Counted from the first letter of the stretch, positions 51,826 to 61,936 are shown. The stretch: 64,000 nucleotides of DNA from an uncultured Desulfovibrio sp. (GCA_944327295.1 CALVHF010000001.1:1-64000), one strand, 5' to 3'. The notes: generated from the sequence alone by a model not told the origin. Program-made: numbers and translations.

Positions 51826-54501
51826 ATGCTCACGCCTCAAAAAATACGACGTCGCTATCTTGCCTTCTTCAAAAAGCACGGCCATGAAGTTGTGCCTTCA
51901 GGTCCGCTGATTCCGCCCAATGATCCGAGCCTGCTCTTTACCAATGCCGGCATGGTGCAGTTCAAGAAGTGCTTCACCGGCGAGGAAAACCGCGGCTATA
52001 CACGGGCCACGACGGCACAGAAGTGCCTGCGAGTCTCGGGCAAGCACAATGACCTGGAAAATGTGGGCCGCACTGCCCGCCATCACACCTTCTTCGAGAT
52101 GCTCGGCAACTTTTCCTTCGGAGACTACTTCAAGAAGGAAGCCATTGCCTGGGCCTGGGAGTTCTGCACCAAGGAACTCGAACTGCCGGCAGACAAACTG
52201 TGGGTCACAGTCTACCGTGATGACGACGAGGCGGCGGCCATCTGGAAGGAAGTGGCTCATCTGCCCGAAGAGCGCATAGTGCGCATGGGCGAGAAGGACA
52301 ACTTCTGGAGCATGGGAGACACGGGCCCCTGTGGTCCGTGTTCGGAAATCTACATTGACCAGGGCGAGGACATGTCCTGTGGTCCGGACTGCGGCATCGG
52401 CAAGTGCGACTGCGACCGCTTCCTGGAAATCTGGAACCTCGTGTTCACGCAGTTCGAGCAGCACGAAGACGGCAGCCGCACCCCGCTGGCAGCTCCCAAC
52501 ATCGATACCGGCATGGGCCTTGAGCGCATTGCCGCCGTCTGTCAGGGCAAGAAGTCCAACTACGATTCCGATCTCTTTCAGGGCATCATACAGTACGCCG
52601 CAGAGCTGGCCCATGTGACCTATTCCTTCAGCGAACCGGACACCAATGATGTGGATACGGCCCTGAGGGTCATAGCCGACCATATTCGTGCGGCAGCCTT
52701 CCTCATTGCCGGCGGCACCCTGCCGTCCAACGAAAGCCGTGGTTACGTGCTGCGCCGTCTGCTGCGCCGTGCTCTGCGCTTTGCCAATCTCATCGGCGTG
52801 CACGATCCCTTCCTGTACAAGCTGGTGAGCAAGGTCGTGGAATGCATGGGCGACGACTACCCCGAGCTGAAAGAGCATGCCGACTTCATTGCCCGCGTGA
52901 TCCTGCAGGAGGAAAAGCGTTTCTCCCTGACCCTGGACAAGGGCCTGCGCCTGCTTGAAGGCGAAATGGAGTCCCTGGAAAAGGCCGGCAGCAAGGTCAT
53001 TTCCGGCGAGGTCTGCTTCCTGCTCTCCGACACCTACGGCTTCCCCCTGGACATCATTTCCGACGTGGCCGAAAAGCAGGGCTTTGGAGTGGATACGGCC
53101 GGCTTTGCCAGACTCATGGCCGAACAGCGCCAGAGAGCCAAGGAAAGCCAGAAGAAGGTGGGCCTGCTCGGACAGGGCGCGGACAAGGGCCACGCTGTCT
53201 TTGTTTCCATGGCCGAGGACGGCATAGAAAGCGTCTTTGTGGGCTACGAGACCCTGGAAGTCAACGGCCGGGTCATTGCCCTGCTCGATGAGGAAGGCGT
53301 GGCCGTGCAGAGCCTTGCTGCCGGCGAAAAGGGATACTGCGTGACCAATGCCACCCCCTTCTACGGCGAATCCGGCGGCCAGGTGGGCGATACGGGCGTC
53401 ATGCGCGACGAGGGCATGCAGGCGCGGGTCACGGCCACCATCAAGCCCCATCCGGCCCTCATGGTGCATGTGGTCAGCGTGGAAGAAGGCACCCTCTCCA
53501 TGGACCGCGAGGTGACCCTGAGCGTGGATGCCGAACGCCGCAAGGCCATTGCCCGCAACCATACGGCAACCCACCTTCTGCATGCGGCCTTGCGCAAGAT
53601 CCTGGGCACCCATGTGCATCAGTCCGGTTCCATGGTGGCCCCCGACCGCCTGCGCTTTGACTTCAGCCATATTGCGGCCATGACGCCTGAGGAAGTGCAG
53701 GCCGTGGAACAGGAAGTCAACGAGGCCATCCTTGCCAACTGGTCCGTGACCACGCAGCTCATGGGGCATGACGAGGCTGTGGCCTCCGGTGCCATGGCTC
53801 TCTTTGACGAAAAGTACGGCGACACCGTGCGGGTGCTCTCCATTGGCAGCGCTGATCACGAGGTTTCCAGAGAGCTGTGCGGCGGCACCCACCTGCATCA
53901 GACCGGCGAGGCCGGGCAGTTCCTCATCCTTTCCGAGAGCGGTGTGGCCGCAGGCGTGCGCCGCATCGAAGCCGTGACCGGCCTTGCAGCCCTTGAGCAT
54001 GTGCGTGCCCAGCGCAGCGTGCTGGCACACCTCTCCCACACACTCAAGGCCAGGCCCGAACAGCTGGAAGAGCGGGTGGAAGCCCTGCAGGCCAGGGTGC
54101 GCAAGCTGGAAAAGGCCAGCACCAAGGCTGCAGCTGCAGCCCTCTCTGCCGCAGACCTTGTGGCCGGCGCAGAGGAGGTGAACGGCGTGCAGCTTGTGAG
54201 CGCGAAGCTCGACAACGTCAATGTGAAGGCCCTGCGCTCCCTCATGGACGACATCCGCTCCAGGGTGACCAAGCCCACCGTGGCAGCCCTCTTCGGAGTC
54301 GAGGACGGCAAGGTCTCCATCATTGTCTTTGTGTCCAAGGATTTGCAGGACAGGGTGAAGGCGCCGGATCTTGTGCGCGAAATTTCGCCGCTGTGTGGCG
54401 GCAAGGGTGGCGGCGGACGCCCTGATCTGGCCCAGGCCGGCGGCACCGACGCCAACGGTGTGACAAATGCCATAGCCAGGCTGAAGGAAGTTCTGGCATA
54501 A
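51826..54501 (+). CDS. alaS: Alanyl-tRNA synthetase
   Basis: Class II synthetase, 891 aa, charges tRNA-Ala. Catalytic core begins [49 protein letters not shown] and [11 protein letters not shown] are the editing-domain zinc motifs. The C-Ala domain ends in [21 protein letters not shown] lies 5 bases before ATG 51826. A long stem-loop follows the stop. Confidence 0.98.
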   Translation: MLTPQKIRRRYLAFFKKHGHEVVPSGPLIPPNDPSLLFTNAGMVQFKKCFTGEENRGYTRATTAQKCLRVSGKHNDLENVGRTARHHTFFEMLGNFSFGDYFKKEAIAWAWEFCTKELELPADKLWVTVYRDDDEAAAIWKEVAHLPEERIVRMGEKDNFWSMGDTGPCGPCSEIYIDQGEDMSCGPDCGIGKCDCDRFLEIWNLVFTQFEQHEDGSRTPLAAPNIDTGMGLERIAAVCQGKKSNYDSDLFQGIIQYAAELAHVTYSFSEPDTNDVDTALRVIADHIRAAAFLIAGGTLPSNESRGYVLRRLLRRALRFANLIGVHDPFLYKLVSKVVECMGDDYPELKEHADFIARVILQEEKRFSLTLDKGLRLLEGEMESLEKAGSKVISGEVCFLLSDTYGFPLDIISDVAEKQGFGVDTAGFARLMAEQRQRAKESQKKVGLLGQGADKGHAVFVSMAEDGIESVFVGYETLEVNGRVIALLDEEGVAVQSLAAGEKGYCVTNATPFYGESGGQVGDTGVMRDEGMQARVTATIKPHPALMVHVVSVEEGTLSMDREVTLSVDAERRKAIARNHTATHLLHAALRKILGTHVHQSGSMVAPDRLRFDFSHIAAMTPEEVQAVEQEVNEAILANWSVTTQLMGHDEAVASGAMALFDEKYGDTVRVLSIGSADHEVSRELCGGTHLHQTGEAGQFLILSESGVAAGVRRIEAVTGLAALEHVRAQRSVLAHLSHTLKARPEQLEERVEALQARVRKLEKASTKAAAAALSAADLVAGAEEVNGVQLVSAKLDNVNVKALRSLMDDIRSRVTKPTVAALFGVEDGKVSIIVFVSKDLQDRVKAPDLVREISPLCGGKGGGGRPDLAQAGGTDANGVTNAIARLKEVLA

Positions 54502-54509
54502 CTCAAGGC

Positions 54510-54548
54510 TTGCCAGGTTCTGTCCTGCTCATGGGCAGAACCTGGCAA
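54510..54548 (+). terminator. Stem-loop after alaS
   Basis: TTGCCAGGTTCTG pairs perfectly with CAGAACCTGGCAA around a 13-base loop. It is followed by A rather than T residues on this strand, so it is a weak intrinsic terminator or a processing/stability structure ahead of the ahb operon. Confidence 0.5.
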
Positions 54549-54657
54549 AAACATGTCTGCCCCGGGCAGACAGGGGCGGAACGGCGATATCCGCACCAAA
54601 AGATACAAAAAGACAGGAGGTGCCGAGCCTGTGCAGACAGGTGCGGCAGCACTATAC

Positions 54658-55839
54658 ATGATAGGTATTTCCAAACTGTACTGTGGTCAGGTCGAAGAGT
54701 CCGATGTCCTGCGTTACGGACGTCAGTCCGGGCAGCTGCCCTCCCATCTTCTGCAGTTCTCCAAGGACAAGAAGCCGGTTATTGTCTGGAACATGACCAA
54801 GCGCTGCAACCTGCGCTGCGTGCACTGCTACGCCCAGGCCGTCAGTCTGGATGGCAAGGACGACATTTCTACGGAACAGGCCAAGACCATGATTGACGAT
54901 CTGGCGGCCTTCGGCTGTCCGGTCATGCTCTTTTCCGGTGGCGAGCCCCTGGTTCGCGAGGATCTCGTCGAACTGGCCCAGCATGCCAGAAACAGGGGCA
55001 TGCGCGCCGTCATCTCCACCAACGGCACGCTCATTACCAAGAGCAAGGCCAAGGAACTGCGCGAAGTGGGCCTCTCCTACGTGGGCATCTCCCTGGACGG
55101 CATGGAAGAGGTGCACGATCACTTTCGCGGCGTGAAGGGCGCCTTCCGCAAGGCCCTGCAGGGCATGGAAAACTGCAAGGAAGAAGGCCTGAAGGTCGGT
55201 CTGCGATTTACCATCAACAAGAGCAACGTGAGCGAAATTCCCGGCATCTTCCAGCTTTTGCGCGATCTGGACGTGCCCAGAGCCTGTTTCTATCATCTTG
55301 TGTATTCCGGACGCGGATCGGCCTTGATCAAGGAAGACCTGGATCATGCCGAAGCCAGGGCCTGTGTGGATCTCATCATCGACGAAACTAGACGCTGCTT
55401 TGACGAGGGCAAGCCCAAGGAAATCCTCACTGTGGACAACCATGCCGACGGTCCCTACCTGTGGATGCGCCTGCAGCGCGAGGATCCCAAGCGTGCCGAG
55501 GAAGTCTTCAGGCTTCTGCAGTACAACGAGGGCAACAATTCCGGCCGCGGCATAGGCTGTATTTCCTGGGACGGCAAGGTGCACGCTGATCAGTTCTGGC
55601 GCCAGCATGTGTTCGGCAATGTGCTTGAACGTCCCTTCTCCCAGATCTGGGACGATCCGCAGATTGAGCTTCTGCACAAGCTCAAGGACAAGAAGGCCTA
55701 CGTGGGCGGCCGCTGCAAGAAGTGCCGCTTCCTCAACATCTGTGGCGGCAACTTCCGTGCCAGAGCAGAGGCCTACTATGGTGACGAGTGGGCTCAGGAC
55801 CCCGCCTGTTATCTGACGGACGAGGAAATTGGTCTCTAG
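54658..55839 (+). CDS. ahbC: AhbC, 12,18-didecarboxysiroheme deacetylase (radical SAM)
   Basis: Radical SAM enzyme of the siroheme-dependent heme route, 393 aa from ATG 54658. It removes acetate side chains from didecarboxysiroheme to give Fe-coproporphyrin III. The N-terminal MIGISKLYCG start is typical. The SAM cluster is CNLRCVHC and GGEPLVRED is the GGE motif. The C-terminal SPASM/twitch region has CKKCRFLNICGGNFRARAEAYYGDEW, with further Cys for auxiliary clusters. A strong AGGAGG (54615-54620) is placed ideally for an in-frame GTG at 54631, so the real product may have nine extra residues. First gene of the ahbC-hemB-ahbD-ahbA operon. Confidence 0.9.
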   Translation: MIGISKLYCGQVEESDVLRYGRQSGQLPSHLLQFSKDKKPVIVWNMTKRCNLRCVHCYAQAVSLDGKDDISTEQAKTMIDDLAAFGCPVMLFSGGEPLVREDLVELAQHARNRGMRAVISTNGTLITKSKAKELREVGLSYVGISLDGMEEVHDHFRGVKGAFRKALQGMENCKEEGLKVGLRFTINKSNVSEIPGIFQLLRDLDVPRACFYHLVYSGRGSALIKEDLDHAEARACVDLIIDETRRCFDEGKPKEILTVDNHADGPYLWMRLQREDPKRAEEVFRLLQYNEGNNSGRGIGCISWDGKVHADQFWRQHVFGNVLERPFSQIWDDPQIELLHKLKDKKAYVGGRCKKCRFLNICGGNFRARAEAYYGDEWAQDPACYLTDEEIGL

Positions 55840-55911
55840 AATTCTCTCAGGGATGGAATTCCTGAAAGGTACAGCATGGCCCTTTCGGGCCATGTCAAAA
55901 GGAGTCTTCCA

Positions 55912-56898
55912 ATGGTTGAGTATTATCGTGGCCGCCGTCTGCGCCAGAGTGAAGAGATGCGTCTGTTGTTCAGCGAGACAGATCCCCTGCTCAGGGAAAA
56001 TCTTATCATGCCCTATTTTGTGGTGGAGACAGACGATCAGTCCTTCGAGAAGGAAATCGGAGCCATGCCCGGCCAGTACCAGCTTTCCCTGCACAAGCTC
56101 GAGGAGCGTGTGGCAAAGGCCGTGGACAACGGACTGCATTCCGTCATTCTCTTCGGCGTTCCGGCCGTGAAGGACGAGCAGGCAAGCCAGGCCTATGCCG
56201 AAAACGGGATTATCCAGGAGGCCGTGCGCCTTCTGAAAAATCGTTTCCCAAAGCTCTTCATCATCACCGATGTCTGTCTGTGCGAGTACATGAGCCACGG
56301 ACACTGCGGTGTGCTGGCCCCCAATGGCGTTATCCTCAATGATCCCAGTCTGGACATTCTGGCCCGCACGGCCGTGAGTCATGCCAGGGCCGGTGCCGAC
56401 ATGGTGGCCCCCTCGGACATGATGGACGGACGCGTGGCCGCCATCCGCACGGCCCTTGACGAGGCCGGCCTTGTCATGACCCCGGTCATGTCCTATGCCG
56501 CCAAGTACGCCTCTGCCTATTACGGCCCCTTCCGCGATGCGGCCGAGTCTGCGCCTGCCTGCGGGGACCGCAAGACCTACCAGATGAACCCTGCCAACAG
56601 CAAGGAAGCCTTGCGCGAGGTTTTTGCCGACCTTGACGAGGGTGCTGATGCCATCATCGTCAAGCCTGCAGGCCCCTATGGCGACATCCTGCGCATGGTC
56701 TGCGAAAACGTGGACGTGCATGTGTGCGCCTATCAGGTCAGCGGAGAATACTCGCTCATTCGTGCCGCCGGCATTAATGGCTGGATCGACGAGGAGCGCG
56801 TCATGATAGAATCCCTGCTGGGCCTCAAGCGTGCCGGCGCCAACAGCATCATCACCTATTTCACCGAAACCATCCTGGCCAGGGGGCTGGCCCGATGA
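55912..56898 (+). CDS. hemB: Delta-aminolevulinic acid dehydratase (porphobilinogen synthase)
   Basis: Joins two aminolevulinate molecules into porphobilinogen, 328 aa. Zinc-type metal site: DVCLCEYMSHGHCG (three Cys). Active-site lysines lie in YAAKYASAYYGPFRDA and IIVKPAGPYGD. AAGGAG precedes ATG 55912. The stop overlaps the ahbD start (ATGA), so the early and late steps of tetrapyrrole synthesis are translationally coupled in this cluster. Confidence 0.97.
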   Translation: MVEYYRGRRLRQSEEMRLLFSETDPLLRENLIMPYFVVETDDQSFEKEIGAMPGQYQLSLHKLEERVAKAVDNGLHSVILFGVPAVKDEQASQAYAENGIIQEAVRLLKNRFPKLFIITDVCLCEYMSHGHCGVLAPNGVILNDPSLDILARTAVSHARAGADMVAPSDMMDGRVAAIRTALDEAGLVMTPVMSYAAKYASAYYGPFRDAAESAPACGDRKTYQMNPANSKEALREVFADLDEGADAIIVKPAGPYGDILRMVCENVDVHVCAYQVSGEYSLIRAAGINGWIDEERVMIESLLGLKRAGANSIITYFTETILARGLAR

Positions 56899-58127
56899 GT
56901 GATCTGACAGCGTGTACCATGGCCCACATGGACTGCCAGGCAGACCTCGGGGGCACGGCGCCTCATGGACCTGCCGGGCACCCCGGTGGTCATCCGGGCG
57001 GCCATCCCGGTGGCGCCAAGGGACATCCCGGTGGTCATCCCGGGGGCATGCCCATGGTGCTGGAGGACGGAACGCCTGCCTGCCGACTCATAGCCTGGGA
57101 AGTGACCCGTTCCTGCAACTTGGCCTGCAAGCACTGCCGGGCAGAGGCCCACATGGAACCCTATCCCGGGGAACTGAGCCACGAGGAGGCCATGGCCCTC
57201 ATCGAGACCTTCCCCAAGGTCGGACGGCCCATCATCATCTTCACGGGCGGCGATCCCATGATGCGCCCAGACGTGTACGAGCTTGTGCGCAGTGCCCATG
57301 ACAAGGGGCTGGTCTGTGCCTTCTCTCCCAACGGCACGCTCATCACGCGGGAAAATGCCCGGCTCATCCGCGACTCCGGCGTCAACCGCTGCTCCATCTC
57401 CATAGACGGAGCCGATGCGGCCAGCCACGACAGTTTCCGCGGCGTGCCCGGAGCCTTCGAGGCCTCGCTGCGGGGCATGCGCTACCTCACTGAAGCCGGC
57501 GTGCCCTTCCAGATCAATACCACGGTCACCAAGAGCAATCTCGCAAGCTTCAAGAAGATCTTTGAGCTCTGCGAGCATCTCGGAGCCGTGGCCTGGCACA
57601 TTTTCCTGCTCGTGCCCACGGGACGCGGTGCCGAACTTTCCGATCAGGTCATTACGGCCGAGGAATACGAGGAAGTTCTGCGCTGGTTTTACCACTTCCG
57701 CAAGACCACCAAGATGCACCTCAAGGCCACCTGTGCGCCCCATTACTACCGCATCATGCGGCAGATGGCCCGCGAGGAGGGCCTGAGTGTGGATGCCGAA
57801 AACTTCGGCATGGACGCCCATACCCGCGGCTGTCTTGGCGGTACGGGCTTCTGCTTCATCAGTCACACAGGCCAGGTACAGCCCTGCGGCTACCTGGAAC
57901 TGGACTGCGGCAATGTCCGTACCACGCCCTTCCCGGAGATCTGGCGCAACAGCAGCTACTTCAGGCAGTTCCGTGATCAGAAGTGCTATGAAGGCAAGTG
58001 CGGCGTCTGTGAATACCACAAGGTCTGTGGCGGCTGCAGGGCACGTGCCTACAGCATGACCGGCAATTACATGGGCGAAGAGCCCCTGTGCACCTATATC
58101 CCGGCCAGACTGCGCAGGAATGCCTGA
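56895..58127 (+). CDS. ahbD: AhbD, Fe-coproporphyrin III oxidative decarboxylase (heme synthase, radical SAM)
   Basis: Last enzyme of the Ahb route, 410 aa, turning two propionates of Fe-coproporphyrin III into vinyl groups to make heme b. An N-terminal extension (about 1-52) has five HPGG units (29, 33, 37, 44, 48), probably a flexible metal- or heme-binding tail. The SAM cluster is CNLACKHC and TGGDPMM is the GGE-like motif. The C-terminal SPASM-like domain has CGVCEYHKVCGGCRARAYS. AhbC and AhbD were told apart by their N-termini and their position relative to hemB as I recall it from Desulfovibrio. Confidence 0.88.
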   Translation: MSDLTACTMAHMDCQADLGGTAPHGPAGHPGGHPGGHPGGAKGHPGGHPGGMPMVLEDGTPACRLIAWEVTRSCNLACKHCRAEAHMEPYPGELSHEEAMALIETFPKVGRPIIIFTGGDPMMRPDVYELVRSAHDKGLVCAFSPNGTLITRENARLIRDSGVNRCSISIDGADAASHDSFRGVPGAFEASLRGMRYLTEAGVPFQINTTVTKSNLASFKKIFELCEHLGAVAWHIFLLVPTGRGAELSDQVITAEEYEEVLRWFYHFRKTTKMHLKATCAPHYYRIMRQMAREEGLSVDAENFGMDAHTRGCLGGTGFCFISHTGQVQPCGYLELDCGNVRTTPFPEIWRNSSYFRQFRDQKCYEGKCGVCEYHKVCGGCRARAYSMTGNYMGEEPLCTYIPARLRRNA

Positions 58128-58165
58128 CAGGCCGCGCACAGCCAGGAAGACACGAAGGAGTAGCC

Positions 58166-58633
58166 ATGCACGAGATGGACGCCACCGACAGGGCCCTGCT
58201 GGACATCATTCAGTCCAACTTTCCCCTGGTTCCAAGACCCTATGCCGAACTCGGCGCAGCCCTCGGTATTCCTGAAGAGGAGGCCCTGGACAGGGTCCGC
58301 AAGCTACGGGACATGAAGATAATCCGCCGGATGGGCGCCAATTTCCAGTCAAAGAAACTGGGCTGGGTGTCCACCCTGTGTGCGGCCAAGGTGCCCGAGG
58401 ACCGCAAGGATCTCTTCACAAGCCTTGTCAATGCCGAGCCTGGCGTGACCCACAATTACGAACGGGAAAACGCCTACAATATCTGGTTTACCTTCATAGG
58501 GCCTTCCAGAGAGTACATTCAGGAACATCTTGACGCCATCGCGGCCAGGACCGGGGTTCCCATCCTCAATCTGCCCGCGACGAAACTCTTTAAGATCAAG
58601 GTGAACTTCAAGCTTGGTGAAAACGAGAGCTGA
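58166..58633 (+). CDS. ahbA: Siroheme decarboxylase subunit, AhbA/NirD-like (Lrp/AsnC fold)
   Basis: A 155-aa protein with an Lrp/AsnC-type winged-helix N-terminus (LGAALGIPEEEALDRVRKLRDMKIIRRMGANFQSKKLG) and an RAM-like C-terminal domain. In the heme operon this is a siroheme decarboxylase subunit, not a regulator. RRMGANF and the THNYERENAYNIWFTF segment, with its His and Tyr, are typical of AhbA/AhbB/NirDLGH proteins. The known enzyme is an AhbA-AhbB heterodimer; only one such gene is in the window. AAGGAG lies upstream of ATG 58166. A strong terminator ends the operon. Confidence 0.82.
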   Translation: MHEMDATDRALLDIIQSNFPLVPRPYAELGAALGIPEEEALDRVRKLRDMKIIRRMGANFQSKKLGWVSTLCAAKVPEDRKDLFTSLVNAEPGVTHNYERENAYNIWFTFIGPSREYIQEHLDAIAARTGVPILNLPATKLFKIKVNFKLGENES

Positions 58634-58708
58634 TCACAATCGCACAGGAGTCGTTCCTGAAGCCCTGCATCTGCTGCAGGCCCCAGGGGCATGACACCAA
58701 CCAAACGA

Positions 58709-58748
58709 CAAGGACCAGAGAGGCTTTTCTTTCTGGTCCTTGTTTTTT
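58709..58748 (+). terminator. Terminator of the ahb heme operon
   Basis: CAAGGACCAGA and TCTGGTCCTTG form a perfect stem with a 12-base loop and are followed by TTTTTT. Confidence 0.93.
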
Positions 58749-59103
58749 CTGGGCGCGGGACATGTGAGCCTGTTTTCAGGGGCATGCCAGCACAACAAAA
58801 GAAAACTGGCCCCCATGATTCGACAGGGCGGTGCCGGAGAAGCTTCACCTGCGGGACAGGCTGGCCTCTTCCGGCGCATCCCTGGTTGCGGCAGGAGCTG
58901 GCAGCAGGCCGTGCCGTCTGACAGCTGAAGGTGCAGGAGCAAAAAAATCGCTCTCTGCCTAAGGCCATGACAGAGAGCGGTACGGAGGTTTAGTGGGAAG
59001 AAAGAAAACAGATATAAAAAAATATTGAGTGTCTATCTTGTTGCATTTCTGTGTTTTTTACCAAAAAGAGGCGGCCCGGAACAAAATTTTTTCAAAATTT
59101 TGC

Positions 59104-59130
59104 TTGCCAAGGGTGCCGGAAAAGTATAGA
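59104..59130 (+). promoter_or_regulatory. Candidate tRNA-Phe promoter
   Basis: TTGCCA (59104-59109) and TATAGA (59125-59130) lie 15 bp apart, ending 25 bp before the tRNA. Both boxes are close to sigma-70 consensus, but the spacer is short. Confidence 0.4.
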
Positions 59131-59154
59131 AGCTTCTTCGTTGCTTCACGAAGT

Positions 59155-59230
59155 GCCGGGGTAGCTCAGTAGGTAGAGCGAGGGACTGAAAATCCCTGTG
59201 TCAGCAGTTCGACTCTGTTCCCCGGCACCA
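59155..59230 (+). tRNA. tRNA-Phe (GAA)
   Basis: Complete 76-nt cloverleaf with encoded CCA. Acceptor GCCGGGG/CCCCGGC; D arm GCTC...GAGC; anticodon stem AGGGA/TCCCT with loop CTGAAAA, hence anticodon GAA; T loop TTCGACT. Discriminator base A. The GG at the D-loop and the T-loop bases are standard. Confidence 0.97.
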
Positions 59231-59253
59231 TTTTTTTATCAAAAGAAGTTTGC

Positions 59254-59293
59254 AAAGTCCGTTTGTCCAAAGAAAAGACAAGCGGACTTTTTG
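59254..59293 (+). terminator. Terminator after tRNA-Phe
   Basis: AAAGTCCGTTTGTC pairs with GACAAGCGGACTTT (one mismatch) and is followed by TTTG. Read in reverse it could also end the xpaC-telA transcript. Confidence 0.85.
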
Positions 59294-59491
59294 TTTACGA
59301 GGGCCAAGAGACAGAAAAGATGTCTCCAGCGGCGGCACATGTGAGACACAGGAGCAGGGACCACGCTGCAGGGGAAAGACTGAGCGCCAGATGCCTGCAG
59401 GAACGTGCAGAGCAAAAGGGCAGCCCCTGCAAGAAAAGCAGAGACTGCCTGAAAAGGAACGTTTGGGACACGGATTCTTGTGTCGGTTTGC

Positions 59492-60793
59492 TCAGTAGCC
59501 GCGCATCTTCAGCAGGGAATCGAGGGCATCGATTTCTGCCGCATAGTTGATGTTGTCATTGCGGGCCATGCCGTTTTTCTCTTCGGCAAAGGCCCTGGCC
59601 AGGCGCTCGAGAACTTCGGCCGTGCGCTCTCTCGGCAGGGATGGGTTCACGGTCTGCATGCGCAGGTACTCATCCACAATGTGGCCTATCTTGGGCAGAT
59701 AGCGGCCAAGAAAGGCCATGCCACTGCGTCTGTCTTCCGGGTCCTCGCGCATGCTCTGCAGCATGTCGAGGGACAGGGAGGCGATGCGGCTCAAAGGGGT
59801 GGCAAGATCTGGAGGAAGCAGCTTGCGCTGCTCTAAGAGGCGGGCGGCAAGGCCTGCCAGTTCCTGCATGCGATCTTCCTGGGGCGAGGAGGGCTTTTGT
59901 GCGCCTGCAGCCTTCTGGGCCGCCACAAGCTTGGTGAGCAGGGCCACAAGAGCCTGCAGTTCCTCAAGGATGGAACCTGCGGCTGCAGGAGTCCTGCTGC
60001 CCAGATGCTGCCACTGGGCGGACTTAAAAAGCGTGCCGAGCGGTCGTGCGCTTCTCTTGCGCAGTTCCTGTTCCAGGCGGTCCGTGACCGCGTTGATGCG
60101 GTCAATGAGCTCCTCGGAGAGGGCATTGCTCACGGCCAGATATTCGCACTGCGAAAGCAGAAAGGATGTTGTGCTCTGTTCTTCCTGCGTGAGATTCCTG
60201 TTTTGCACGATTTGGCGCAGGCGCACGAGAAGCGCTGCCAGAAGCTGGCGGTGCAGGCTTGCGTGGTTGCTGCGTACATAGAGCCTGTAGGCAGCAAGGC
60301 CTGCCAGGGCGAGGACGGGGAAGGAGACCAGCGGCATGGCGGGCAGAGACCAGAGACTGGCCGTGGAAAAGTAGGCAAAGAGTCCCAGGATGAGCACGGG
60401 AGCTGCGGTCCAGTCCCAGCCAATGTTGCCCCTGGCTATGAGCAGGCGCACGGTCCAGGTCTGCAGGCCGGCCCAGAAGATCATGAGCGGCCAGGGCATG
60501 CCCAGCACGAGCAGGGCAATCCCTTGGGCGCATCCCGCGAGCACGGGCAGCCACCAGTAGGGATTGGAGACAGCGCCATAAGGGATGAGGCAGATGATGC
60601 CGCCATAGATGGAGAGCTTCAGAAGGATTTCGGAGAACATCCAGGTGCCGAAGGTCACGTCGATGAGCAGGACGGCAGCCACCAGGGCCACGATGTGCAG
60701 CACCAGGCGCTTGAGGACGATGCTCACGGTGCCAAGGACGGAACCGACAATTCTGTCGAGCAGAGGCTCGTTTTGGGGGGTAGGGCTTGCCAT
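59492..60793 (-). CDS. XpaC-like membrane protein (5-bromo-4-chloroindolyl phosphate hydrolysis family)
   Basis: A 433-aa membrane protein. About six hydrophobic segments fill residues 25-170. A long helical cytoplasmic part (about 175-433) follows, with a RRSGMAFLGRYLPKIGHIVDEYLRM segment typical of the XpaC family. Function is not established; XpaC genes are regularly found beside telA, as here (six-base gap, same strand), suggesting the two proteins work together at the membrane. TelA/XpaC pairs are linked by name to tellurite and other stress, but the molecular role is unknown. Confidence 0.8.
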   Translation of the reverse strand: MASPTPQNEPLLDRIVGSVLGTVSIVLKRLVLHIVALVAAVLLIDVTFGTWMFSEILLKLSIYGGIICLIPYGAVSNPYWWLPVLAGCAQGIALLVLGMPWPLMIFWAGLQTWTVRLLIARGNIGWDWTAAPVLILGLFAYFSTASLWSLPAMPLVSFPVLALAGLAAYRLYVRSNHASLHRQLLAALLVRLRQIVQNRNLTQEEQSTTSFLLSQCEYLAVSNALSEELIDRINAVTDRLEQELRKRSARPLGTLFKSAQWQHLGSRTPAAAGSILEELQALVALLTKLVAAQKAAGAQKPSSPQEDRMQELAGLAARLLEQRKLLPPDLATPLSRIASLSLDMLQSMREDPEDRRSGMAFLGRYLPKIGHIVDEYLRMQTVNPSLPRERTAEVLERLARAFAEEKNGMARNDNINYAAEIDALDSLLKMRGY

Positions 60794-60799
60794 GGGGCG

Positions 60800-61936
60800 T
60801 TACCTGTTTGCCACGTGCTGGCCAGCCACGGTCTGTTCCACCTTCTGCTGGGCCAGGCTTGTGAGCTGCTTCTTCAGATCCTCTTCCATGTGGATGAGTT
60901 CCTGCTCCACATCCCTGCGGCGCTGGCGGCCCTGCTGGGCAATGCTCAGGGTCTCGGCAATGGTCGCAAGGAGCCGTGAGTGCACATCGCGCAGGGTTTC
61001 CACATCGACAATGGAGCGCTCCACTTCCCTGGCAGCGGATGTGGTAGAGGCCTGCAGCATTTCGGCATTCTTGCTCAGCAGGGCATTGGTCGTGTCCGCC
61101 ACTTCCTTCTGCAACTGGGCCGCCTTGTGCTGGCCGTGGATGGAGAGGGCCAGGACCATCTGATTCTTCCAGATGGGAATGGTGGCCAGAATGCTCGTCT
61201 GTATCTTTTCGGCCAGGGTCTGATCGTTGTTCTGGATCATGCGGATCTGCGGTGCAGTCTGCAGGGTGATGGTACGCGAAAGCTTGAGATCGTGCAGGCG
61301 GCGCTCGAAGCGGTTCAGGCGCTCGGCAAAGTCGTGCACCTTCTGGGCATCCAGGGCGCTGCCGCTCTGGCGGGCCGCTTCCTCCAGGGCCGGCAGTTCC
61401 TTTGTCCTGGCCTCCTGCAGGCGGCGTTCGCCGGCCACGATGGCGGCCGTCAGATCCTCGTAGAAATTCTTGTTGTAGGTGTAGAGCTGCTCCAGGACCT
61501 GAATGTCCTTGAGAAGGCCGAACATGGCGGATTCAAGCTTGTCGGAAATGGCTTCCACCTGGTCGAGCAGGGTGTCGAAACGGGCCAGGGTGCGCTCCAT
61601 GGAATTGAAGAGACTGCCAATGAGGGGGATGGACGAGAGCAAGCTCTTTTCCGGCTTGGCAATCTGGGTGACGTCGATATCCTTGACCTTGCCCATGAGT
61701 TCCTCAAGGGAAGCACCCACGGGGCCTGCGTCCTTCACACGCACATTGGCGAGCAGGGAGTCGGCAAACTTGGCAATCTCGTTCATGGTCTTGGAGCCAT
61801 AGCTGATGGTCAGCGTGGGATCGTCAAAGTTGATGGCAGAGGCAATGGCCGTGACTTTTTGCTCGGAAGGCGCTGCATCAGGCATGGGGGCGTCTGCGAG
61901 CGTGGTGGAAGGAGTGGAGATGATATCTGCGGGCAT
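60800..61936 (-). CDS. telA: TelA-family toxic anion resistance protein
   Basis: Soluble, almost entirely helical 378-aa protein of the TelA/KlaA family. Conserved pattern includes SLLSSIPLIGSLFNSMERTLARFDTLLDQVEAISDKLE, QNNDQTLAEKIQTSILATIPIWKNQMVLALS, and AREVERSIVDVETLRDVHSRLLATIAETL. GGAG lies 9 bases before ATG 61936; upstream ATGs (61942, 61987) are less well placed. First gene of the telA-xpaC pair. Tellurite resistance is the historical phenotype of the family; the physiological role is unknown. Confidence 0.9.
   Translation of the reverse strand: MPADIISTPSTTLADAPMPDAAPSEQKVTAIASAINFDDPTLTISYGSKTMNEIAKFADSLLANVRVKDAGPVGASLEELMGKVKDIDVTQIAKPEKSLLSSIPLIGSLFNSMERTLARFDTLLDQVEAISDKLESAMFGLLKDIQVLEQLYTYNKNFYEDLTAAIVAGERRLQEARTKELPALEEAARQSGSALDAQKVHDFAERLNRFERRLHDLKLSRTITLQTAPQIRMIQNNDQTLAEKIQTSILATIPIWKNQMVLALSIHGQHKAAQLQKEVADTTNALLSKNAEMLQASTTSAAREVERSIVDVETLRDVHSRLLATIAETLSIAQQGRQRRRDVEQELIHMEEDLKKQLTSLAQQKVEQTVAGQHVANR

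Larger units (their letters stand above)
58634..59154. other. Intergenic region between heme operon and tRNA-Phe
   Basis: About 520 bp. It holds the heme-operon terminator (58709-58748), a CGCTCTCTG / CAGAGAGCG stem-loop (about 58950-58979), and an AT-rich segment (59000-59100) leading into the tRNA promoter. Small open frames here are not supported. Confidence 0.5.
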
